From assembly GCA_030673735.1 (NCBI GenBank), contig DAOVIK010000137.1, positions 1 through 5,585 on the forward strand: 5,585 nt of DNA, in the 5' to 3' direction. The DNA comes from Anaerolineae bacterium. Its GTDB lineage: Bacteria; Chloroflexota; Anaerolineae; Anaerolineales; E44-bin32. Of the stretch, positions 1 to 5,218 are shown piece by piece (the stretch's first letter is position 1; the number at the start of each line of letters is the position of its first letter). The position numbers were made by a program, and so were the translations under genes. Under the pieces are notes generated by a model that did not search any database, was not told the origin of the DNA, and worked only from the letters and a program-made list of their open reading frames with translations.

Positions 1-2
1 AG

Positions 3-776
3 ACCTTTACGGTGGATCAGGCGCGCGTTCGCAAGATAATCAACGACACGCTGGCCCAGCAGCGCCTGTCCATCGGCGATCCGGAAACGCGCGATATCCT
101 GAGCGCCTACGGCTTCGATATTCCCGATTCCGAACTGGCCGAGACGCCCGATAGGGCCGTGGAGATCGCCGACCGCATTGGTTATCCGGTGGTGCTCAAG
201 GTTGCTTCCCCGGACATCCTGCACAAAACGGACGTGGGTGGTGTCCGGGTGGGACTCGAGAGTGCGGAAGACGTCCGCGATGCATTCGACCTGATCACCT
301 ACCGCTCCCAGCGCTACCTACCTGAGGCGCGCCTTTGGGGCTGCCTCGTGCAGAAGATGGTTCCACCCGGCTTGGAAGTGCTCATCGGCATGAACCGCGA
401 TCCGCAGTTCGGTCCGTTGGTGACCTTTGGGCTGGGCGGTATCTACGTCGAGATACTCAAGGACGTTGCCTTTCGACTGGCACCGTTTTCGCGCCTCGAG
501 GCACAAGACATGCTCGGCGAAATACGCGCGCATGCGCTGCTCGACGGATTCCGCGGCCAGCGACCGGTCGACAAAGAAGCCATCATCGATGCATTGCTGC
601 GCGTTGGTCAATTGGTGCTCGATTTCCCCCAGATCGCAGAACTTGACATCAATCCTTTCGTCGTATACGAACAGGAGCGAGGCGGTGTAGCCTTGGACAT
701 GCGCTTGGTGCTCACGCCCAACGAGCAGATACGCTCTAACGACACACCGTCCTCACCCGCAGGGAGCGTCCCATGA
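3..776 (+). CDS. ADP-forming acetyl/acyl-CoA synthetase, C-terminal ATP-grasp part (5' partial)
   Basis: Seen: the frame is open to the left edge (first full codon at 3) and stops with TGA at 774-776. Numbering from the GTG at 12, an N-terminal stretch (about 1-45) with an 'EAYG'-like SAYGFDIP segment precedes an ATP-grasp_5 type domain. Landmarks are VVLKVASPDILHKTD (60-74), GLEVLIGMNRDPQFGP (120-135), VTFGLGG (137-143) and the C-terminal ELDINP (210-215), which in ATP-grasp folds holds metal/nucleotide ligands. Known: the family converts acyl-CoA, ADP and phosphate to acid, ATP and CoA in the cytoplasm. It is reversible; the ATP-grasp part binds the nucleotide, while the CoA-binding and ligase domains carry the phospho-histidine. 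Inference: the GTG at 12 has no Shine-Dalgarno before it, and the preceding residues resemble the linker of fused ~700-aa bacterial enzymes, so this is probably the C-terminal third of a fused protein. A stand-alone ~230-250-aa beta subunit, as in archaea, is the alternative. The acyl substrate cannot be told. The tail after about 235 is polar and low in conservation. Confidence 0.9.
   Translation, partial: TFTVDQARVRKIINDTLAQQRLSIGDPETRDILSAYGFDIPDSELAETPDRAVEIADRIGYPVVLKVASPDILHKTDVGGVRVGLESAEDVRDAFDLITYRSQRYLPEARLWGCLVQKMVPPGLEVLIGMNRDPQFGPLVTFGLGGIYVEILKDVAFRLAPFSRLEAQDMLGEIRAHALLDGFRGQRPVDKEAIIDALLRVGQLVLDFPQIAELDINPFVVYEQERGGVALDMRLVLTPNEQIRSNDTPSSPAGSVP
761..766 (+). promoter_or_regulatory. 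Ribosome binding site for the BioD-like/DRTGG gene
   Basis: AGGGAG lies 6 nt before the ATG at 773, inside the last codons of the upstream gene. It fixes the start of the second gene and supports translational coupling across the 4-bp ATGA overlap. Confidence 0.7.
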
Positions 777-1846
777 AAGCCCTATACGTCACTTCCGTCG
801 AGCCATATTCCGGAAAGACCGCCGTTTGCCTGGCGCTTGGAATGCAGCTTCAGGCCGACGGTCATCAAGTCGGATATCTCAAACCGGTCAGCACCCAACC
901 CTGGCGAACGCCGCAGGGCAAGCTGGCCGACGAGGATGCAGCCTTCGTGCAGAATGCCCTCGGATTGGGGACCGATCCGTCGGGTCTATCGCCGGTCATC
1001 GTGACGCCCTCGCTGTTGAGCAAGCTCCTGACCGGCACCGGCAAGCTCGATCATCAGAAGCTGATCGAGAAGGCAGCTTCGGCGGCAGCAGAGGGGATGG
1101 AAATCCTACTTCTCGAGGGCAACGAGTGCCTGCGCAGAGGGTATGCACTCGGGATCTCCGACCCTCAGGTTGCGGAGATGCTAGGAGCGATCGTGCTGGT
1201 TGTGATCAAATTCAACGGCGCGATGCCCTTGATCGACGATGCCCTTACCGCGCGCCTCCATCTCGGCGACCAGCTGCTGGGCGTGATCTTGAACCACATC
1301 CCCGAAGAAGAACAGAGCTTCGTTGAGAAGCAGGCGCGACCTTATCTCGAAGAACAAGGCGTGCGTGTGCTGGGAGCGCTGCCGCGCGTTCCACGCCTTT
1401 CGGCGCTCAGCGTTGGCGAGCTCAAGGAGCGACTAGAGGGAGAGGTGTTGACCAAAGACTTCGATCCTCACGCGCTGGTCGAGGCATTCACGGTCGGCGC
1501 TATGACCGCAGACGCGGCTCTCTCGCGCTTCCGGCGCACCAAGAACAAGGCCGTGATCACCGGAGGCGACCGCACCGACATTCAGCTCGCGGCTCTCGAA
1601 ACCTCGACAGTCGTGCTGATCCTGACAGGCAACCTGCAGCCCAGCCCTCTGATCATACAACAGGCCGAGATGCTCAATGTCCCGATCCTCTTGGTCAAAG
1701 ACAACACCATGGAAACCGTCGAGATCGTCGAGCGCGCCTACGGCAAGACGCGGCTGGGGCATCCCGAGAAGCTCGAGACCTTCAAGCAGCTCATGGCGGG
1801 GAACGTGGACATCGGCGCCATATACTCCGCATTGGACTTGAGCTAA
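773..1846 (+). CDS. Stand-alone phosphotransacetylase-like regulatory protein (BioD-like P-loop domain + DRTGG domain)
   Basis: Seen: 357 aa. Residues about 1-205 look like a BioD/CobQ-type P-loop NTPase. They contain a Walker A-like VEPYSGKTA (9-17), GYLKPVS (34-40), a hydrophobic strand ending in acid and followed by asparagine (ILLLEGNE, 111-118), a second strand LVVIKFN (142-148) and GVILNHIP (170-177). Residues about 208-320 match a DRTGG domain, with GGDRTDIQLAALE (264-276) as the signature, followed by ILTGNLQPSP and VPILLVKDNT. Known: this two-domain arrangement (COG0857) is the N-terminal, allosteric half of long Pta enzymes such as E. coli Pta. Here the acetyltransferase domain is absent and the protein ends at 357, so it cannot itself be a phosphotransacetylase. 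Context: it overlaps the ADP-forming acyl-CoA synthetase gene by 4 bp (ATGA) and has its own Shine-Dalgarno, so the two are probably one operon. Inference: it may sense or regulate flux through that enzyme. A genuine BioD (dethiobiotin synthase) is unlikely because of the DRTGG domain and the lack of bio neighbours. Confidence 0.85.
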   Translation: MKALYVTSVEPYSGKTAVCLALGMQLQADGHQVGYLKPVSTQPWRTPQGKLADEDAAFVQNALGLGTDPSGLSPVIVTPSLLSKLLTGTGKLDHQKLIEKAASAAAEGMEILLLEGNECLRRGYALGISDPQVAEMLGAIVLVVIKFNGAMPLIDDALTARLHLGDQLLGVILNHIPEEEQSFVEKQARPYLEEQGVRVLGALPRVPRLSALSVGELKERLEGEVLTKDFDPHALVEAFTVGAMTADAALSRFRRTKNKAVITGGDRTDIQLAALETSTVVLILTGNLQPSPLIIQQAEMLNVPILLVKDNTMETVEIVERAYGKTRLGHPEKLETFKQLMAGNVDIGAIYSALDLS

Positions 1847-1989
1847 ACCACACCGCTTTTCGGCGAGAGCAGATTCGGTTTCCAGTGGCCGGGATTCGGG
1901 ACTGACTGAACCTCCCCTTATTCGTTGCTCCCCACCCAAGAAACCCGCCTTCTTAGCGATTCTTCATCAAACCTCAAGGCTCTTTCGCT

Positions 1990-1995
1990 TATACT
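1990..1995 (+). promoter_or_regulatory. Candidate -10 element upstream of acnA
   Basis: TATACT matches five of six bases of the sigma-70 -10 consensus and lies in the more AT-rich part of the 210-bp gap, about 62 bp before the acnA start. No convincing -35 box is found at normal spacing (TCAAAC at 1967-1972 is poor), and there is no TGn extension. I see no clear intrinsic terminator after the preceding gene, so read-through from the upstream operon is not excluded. Confidence 0.25.
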
Positions 1996-2043
1996 CTCTT
2001 ATTAGTGCGTTGAAATCGACAAACAGATCGCAACTGACACCAT

Positions 2044-2049
2044 GAGGGA
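2044..2049 (+). promoter_or_regulatory. Ribosome binding site of acnA
   Basis: GAGGGA ends 7 nt before the ATG at 2057. It supports this start, which also gives the family's usual N-terminus. Confidence 0.7.
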
Positions 2050-2056
2050 TTGAGCC

Positions 2057-4768
2057 ATGAAGCACGATTTCCTGGGGGCGAGACACATCTTGAAGACGGC
2101 TGCGGGATCATTCACCATCTTCAAGCTAGCGGCGCTTGAGAAAGCCGGTCTTGCCGACGTCGATCGCTTGCCGTTCTCCATTCGCATACTGCTCGAATCG
2201 CTACTGCGGCAGATCGACAACAAGACCATAACCGAAGATGACGTCACCGCACTCGCGGCCTGGCAGGCTCAAAGCGAGGCAAGGCCCGATGTTCCATTCC
2301 TGCCGTCACGCGTGATCATGCAGGATTTCACCGGCGTCCCGGCGCTTGTGGACTACGCTGCAATGCGCGCCGAAGTCGCCCGCCAAGGCGGAGATCCAGC
2401 ACGGATCAATCCCCTCGTTCCCGTCGATTTGGTGATCGACCACTCCGTGCAGGTGGATGTCTTTGCTTCTCCCGAAGCATTGCAGCGCAATGCCGAAATC
2501 GAGTTTCAGCGCAATCGCGAGCGCTACGAATTCCTGCGCTGGGGCCAAGAAGCCTTGGATGGCGTCCGCGTCGTGCCGCCGGCCACCGGCATCGTGCACC
2601 AAGTGAATCTAGAATACCTGGCCACGGTGGTTCAGACGCGCCCCTTTGACGGCGATGTGCTGGCCTTTCCCGACACCCTGGTGGGCACAGACTCACACAC
2701 AACCATGATCAACGGCCTGGGAGTGCTCGGCTGGGGAGTGGGGGGCATCGAGGCCGAGGCTGCCACGCTTGGTCAGCCACTCGTGATTCTGGCGCCGGAA
2801 GTGATCGGCATGCGGCTGGTGGGCCAGTTGCCGGAGGGGACCACGGCCACCGACCTGGTTCTCACCATCACACAGATCCTGCGCCGCCACAACGTCGTGG
2901 GCAAGTTCGTCGAGTTCTTCGGGCCGGGGCTGGATGAGATGTCGCTCCCCGATCGGGCTACGCTGGCCAACATGGCTCCCGAATACGGCGCAACGGTGGG
3001 GTTCTTCCCCGTCGACGACGAAACGCTGCGCTACCTGCGCTTCAGCGGGCGCAGTGTCGATCTGGTCGAACTCGTAGAACGCTACTGCAAGGAGCAGGCG
3101 CTTTTCCGAACCGCAGCCACGCCCGACCCGGAATTCACGGAAGTGCTCGAGCTCGACATGAGCACCGTCGAACCTAGCTTGGCCGGCCCCAAACGCCCGC
3201 AGGACCGCGTGCCTCTATCGAAGATGAAATCCGCCTTCCATCAAGCGCTTTCGGCGCCCTTGAAGCAAGGCGGCTTCGCCTTGGAATCAGCCACCTTGAA
3301 ACGCAGCGCAACCCTGCAATCCGACGGCGGCACGTCCGAGCTGAAACATGGCTCTGTAGTGATCGCCGCCATCACCTCTTGCACCAACACGTCCAATCCT
3401 GCGGTGATGATCGGCGCGGGATTGCTGGCTGCCAAGGCGGTCTCCCGCGGTTTGAAGGTAAAACCGTTCGTGAAAACCAGCCTGGCCCCTGGATCGCGTG
3501 TGGTGACCGAGTACCTAAAGCACGCGGGCTTGCTCCATCCGCTGTCGAAACTTGGATTCGATGTCGTAGGCTACGGCTGCACGACATGCATCGGCAACAG
3601 TGGTCCTCTTCCTCCTGAGGTGGCACAGGCCATTGGTGAAAACGATCTGGTGGCCGCCGCAGTGCTCTCCGGCAATCGGAATTTCGAAGGGCGCATAAAT
3701 CCCCACGCGCGCGCCAGCTACTTGGCCTCCCCTCCGCTCGTGGTGGCCTATGCACTGGCGGGCCGGGTGGATATCGATTTCCAACACGAGCCCTTGGGAC
3801 AGGATGCCAAGGGAGAGCCAGTCTTCCTGCATGATATCTGGCCCAGTTCAAGCGAGATCCGCCAAGTGCGCGAGCAATCCCTCACGCCGGAGATGTTCCA
3901 TACCTCGTATGCCGACGTGTTCAGCGGTAATCCGACGTGGAACGCCATTCCGCTTGCGGGAGGCCAGCTTTTCGAATGGGATCCCGAATCTACGTATATC
4001 AAGGAGCCCCCCTTCTTTCTGGACCTTGCCCCAGATCCCTCTCCGATCCAGGACATCACGGGAGCGCGTGTGCTGGTGATGCTTGGTGATTCGGTCACAA
4101 CTGACCACATCTCCCCCGCGGGCGCCATTCCCGTGGACAGCCCCGCCGGCAGATATCTTCTCGATCGCGGCGTTGAAGTGAGCGACTTCAACTCCTTCGG
4201 ATCGCGGCGCGGCAACGATGAAGTGATGATCCGCGGCACCTTCGGCAACATTCGGTTGAAGAACCTGCTCCTTCCCGGCGTTGAAGGCGGCGTAACGGAG
4301 CATCTTCCTTCCGGCGAGCAGACGAGCATATTCGATGCCGCCATGCGCTACGCCAGAGAAGGTGTGCCTTTGCTCGTCATCGCGGGGAAGGAATACGGCA
4401 CCGGTTCGTCGCGCGATTGGGCCGCCAAGGGCGCGGCATTACTCGGCGTGACTGCGGTGATCGCCGAATCGTACGAGCGCATCCACCGCTCCAACTTGAT
4501 CGGCATGGGCATTCTGCCACTGCAATTCCGTGACGGCGAAGGAGCCGAGGCGCTTGGTCTTACCGGTCGCGAGACATTTGAGATCATTGACCTAGAGAAG
4601 AGCATCGCGACAGAACAGGACGTTCAGTTGCGGGCGGTGCGAGAGGACGGGAGCGTGACAAAGTTCGAGACACGCCTACGTCTGGACACGCCCATGGAAG
4701 TTGGCAATTACCGCAACGGGGGAATTCTGCACAGTGTCCTGCGCGAGATGCTCAATCCGGCGGCCTGA
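2057..4768 (+). CDS. acnA: Aconitate hydratase, AcnA/IRP1 type
   Basis: Seen: a complete 903-aa protein, close to the ~890-900 aa of AcnA/IRP1-type aconitases. The N-terminus (FLGARHILKTAAGSFTIFKL) is typical of the family. Landmarks in order: GIVHQVNLEYLA (178-189), DTLVGTDSHTT (206-216), GVLGWGVGGIEAE (222-234), ITSCTNTSNP (439-448), KTSLAPGSRVV (473-483), GYGCTTCIGNSGPL (505-518), LSGNRNFEGR (537-546), then after a linker the swivelling domain with LGDSVTTDHISPAGAIP (676-692), FNSFGSRRGNDEVM (711-724), GKEYGTGSSRDWAAKG (777-792) and ESYERIHRSNLIGMG (804-818). Cluster ligands C442, C508 and C511 are all present, as are catalytic Ser/Arg candidates in GSSR (S784, R786). Known: it isomerises citrate and isocitrate through cis-aconitate with a [4Fe-4S] cluster, in the TCA cycle. 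No key residue is missing and no frameshift is seen. A 2-methylisocitrate-type dehydratase (AcnD) shares the fold, but no prp genes are in view. Any RNA-binding moonlighting role cannot be judged from sequence. Confidence 0.97.
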   Translation: MKHDFLGARHILKTAAGSFTIFKLAALEKAGLADVDRLPFSIRILLESLLRQIDNKTITEDDVTALAAWQAQSEARPDVPFLPSRVIMQDFTGVPALVDYAAMRAEVARQGGDPARINPLVPVDLVIDHSVQVDVFASPEALQRNAEIEFQRNRERYEFLRWGQEALDGVRVVPPATGIVHQVNLEYLATVVQTRPFDGDVLAFPDTLVGTDSHTTMINGLGVLGWGVGGIEAEAATLGQPLVILAPEVIGMRLVGQLPEGTTATDLVLTITQILRRHNVVGKFVEFFGPGLDEMSLPDRATLANMAPEYGATVGFFPVDDETLRYLRFSGRSVDLVELVERYCKEQALFRTAATPDPEFTEVLELDMSTVEPSLAGPKRPQDRVPLSKMKSAFHQALSAPLKQGGFALESATLKRSATLQSDGGTSELKHGSVVIAAITSCTNTSNPAVMIGAGLLAAKAVSRGLKVKPFVKTSLAPGSRVVTEYLKHAGLLHPLSKLGFDVVGYGCTTCIGNSGPLPPEVAQAIGENDLVAAAVLSGNRNFEGRINPHARASYLASPPLVVAYALAGRVDIDFQHEPLGQDAKGEPVFLHDIWPSSSEIRQVREQSLTPEMFHTSYADVFSGNPTWNAIPLAGGQLFEWDPESTYIKEPPFFLDLAPDPSPIQDITGARVLVMLGDSVTTDHISPAGAIPVDSPAGRYLLDRGVEVSDFNSFGSRRGNDEVMIRGTFGNIRLKNLLLPGVEGGVTEHLPSGEQTSIFDAAMRYAREGVPLLVIAGKEYGTGSSRDWAAKGAALLGVTAVIAESYERIHRSNLIGMGILPLQFRDGEGAEALGLTGRETFEIIDLEKSIATEQDVQLRAVREDGSVTKFETRLRLDTPMEVGNYRNGGILHSVLREMLNPAA

Positions 4769-4776
4769 CGCGCATT

Positions 4777-4792
4777 GCCCTCCCTTGAGGGC
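4777..4792 (+). other. Small hairpin just after the acnA stop
   Basis: GCCCTC (4777-4782) and GAGGGC (4787-4792) form a perfect 6-bp stem with a CCTT loop, 8 nt after the stop codon. No T-tract follows, so it is not a terminator by itself. It may protect the mRNA 3' end or pause RNA polymerase ahead of the real terminator. Confidence 0.5.
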
Positions 4793-4807
4793 TAATCCCA
4801 ACCACGG

Positions 4808-4838
4808 GGGCTATCCCATGGGGATAGCCCGTTTTCTT
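4808..4838 (+). terminator. Rho-independent terminator of acnA
   Basis: A perfect 10-bp stem, GGGCTATCCC (4808-4817) with GGGATAGCCC (4821-4830), has a 3-nt ATG loop (or 9 bp with a 5-nt loop). It is followed directly by GTTTTCTT, a good U-tract. It lies 40 nt after the acnA stop and points only rightward, since no T-tract is seen for the opposite strand. Confidence 0.93.
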
Positions 4839-4897
4839 GTGTTACGGTCTGCCGTGTCCTTTCCTGTTATTCATAATAATGACACATGAGGGGGAGA

Positions 4898-4979
4898 CGT
4901 AGGGGCGCAAGGCCTTGCGCCCATTGTCGCATCATGGCAAGCGATTCGCATAAGCGGGCGTTCGCCGAACGCCCCTACG
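4898..4979. repeat. 82-bp MITE/REP-like element with perfect 10-bp terminal inverted repeats
   Basis: CGTAGGGGCG (4898-4907) and CGCCCCTACG (4970-4979) are exact reverse complements. Inside the left end is a perfect 20-bp palindrome (4903-4922, GGGCGCAAGG with its complement). Inside the right end is a hairpin GGGCGTTC/GAACGCCC (4956-4963 with 4967-4974, loop GCC). The 33-nt middle has no coding sign and carries TCGCAT twice (4927-4932, 4946-4951). If the TA at each end is a duplicated target, the mobile core would be GGGGCG...CGCCCC, as for TA-targeting (IS630/Tc1-like) elements; this is inference. Similar GTAGGGGCG-ended repeats are, from memory, common in Chloroflexota and some other genomes. 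Confidence 0.7.
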
Positions 4980-4980
4980 A

Positions 4981-5013
4981 AGGTGCAACGCACTTCGGAA
5001 GTGCGGTGCACCT
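4981..5013. repeat. 33-bp imperfect inverted repeat (hairpin) between the larger repeats
   Basis: AGGTGCA (4981-4987) pairs with TGCACCT (5007-5013). After one A/G mismatch, CGCACTT (4989-4995) pairs with AAGTGCG (4999-5005) around a CGG loop. It starts one base after the preceding element and may be part of a composite repeat. No T-tract follows on the + strand. Confidence 0.6.
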
Positions 5014-5025
5014 ATGGAAACAGAT

Positions 5026-5129
5026 GTCATCCCGAGGGGCGAAGCCCCGAAGGATCTCGTTCTTCGTTAGATTTGGTCCGCTCAATTGCGAAAACGAGAT
5101 TCTTCGCCGCTGCGCGGCTCAGAATGACG
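5026..5129. repeat. Long inverted repeat of the TGTCATCC-GAG...CTCAGAATGAC kind
   Basis: The outer arms GTCATCCCGAG (5026-5036) and CTCAGAATGAC (5118-5128) are complementary at 9 of 11 positions. The inner arms CGAAGGATCTCGTT (5048-5061) and AACGAGATTCTTCG (5093-5106) are complementary at 13 of 14. Between outer and inner segment each arm holds its own small hairpin of different sequence: GGGGC-GAA-GCCCC (5036-5048) on the left and GCCGC-TGC-GCGGC (5106-5118) on the right. The central 31 nt (5062-5092) are unpaired. This long-armed, hairpin-decorated layout is that of a non-autonomous repeat. Frames running through it give only repeat-type translations. Confidence 0.75.
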
Positions 5130-5141
5130 AGCCTTGCAGTA

Positions 5142-5178
5142 TGTCATCCTGAGGCGCGCAGCGATGATCTCATCTTCG
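5142..5178. repeat. Half copy of the 5026-5129 inverted repeat
   Basis: TGTCATCCTGAGG (5142-5154) repeats the left end of the preceding element with one base different. GATCTC (5166-5171) and TTCG (5175-5178) repeat its inner part. The variable spacer between them is shorter (12 nt against 16) and no matching right half follows, so this is a truncated or solo arm in the same orientation. Confidence 0.55.
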
Positions 5179-5218
5179 TACTGATCGGATGCCGAAGTGG
5201 TTACAGCTGGGCCCTGGC

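Larger units (their letters stand above)
4839..5218. other. Gene-free intergenic region between convergent genes
   Basis: This 380-bp stretch separates the acnA terminator from the 3' end of the - strand gene. Apart from the four inverted-repeat elements I see no supportable gene, RNA gene or promoter. A short AT-rich patch (about 4865-4882) precedes the first repeat but has no gene behind it. Bases 5179-5218 show no clear terminator for the - strand gene. Confidence 0.7.

Noticed and set aside
1847..1910. Terminator after the BioD/DRTGG gene
   Set aside because: I found no stem followed by a T-run. The CGCTTTTCGGCG stretch does not form a convincing hairpin.
3372..3851. Antisense and alternative-frame open frames inside acnA and the first two genes (for example 3748-4344 and 1433-1939)
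   Set aside because: They are shadows of strongly supported genes in GC-rich DNA. Their peptides are Arg/Ser/Pro-rich with no domain.
4868..4882. Promoter in the AT-rich patch with a CATAAT hexamer
   Set aside because: There is no -35 at suitable spacing and no gene downstream on the + strand, only repeats.
4981..5013. tRNA, small RNA or intrinsic terminator at the 33-bp hairpin
   Set aside because: There is no cloverleaf, no T-tract on the + strand and no promoter before it. The terminator role for acnA is already filled at 4808-4838.
4886..5152. 88-codon + strand frame beginning in the 82-bp repeat
   Set aside because: It consists of repeat sequence only, with an Arg-rich start from GGGGGAGACGTAGGGG. 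There is no evidence of coding.
4898..5178. CRISPR array
   Set aside because: The repeated units are palindromic, of different sizes and families, and not separated by equal unique spacers; no cas gene is present.
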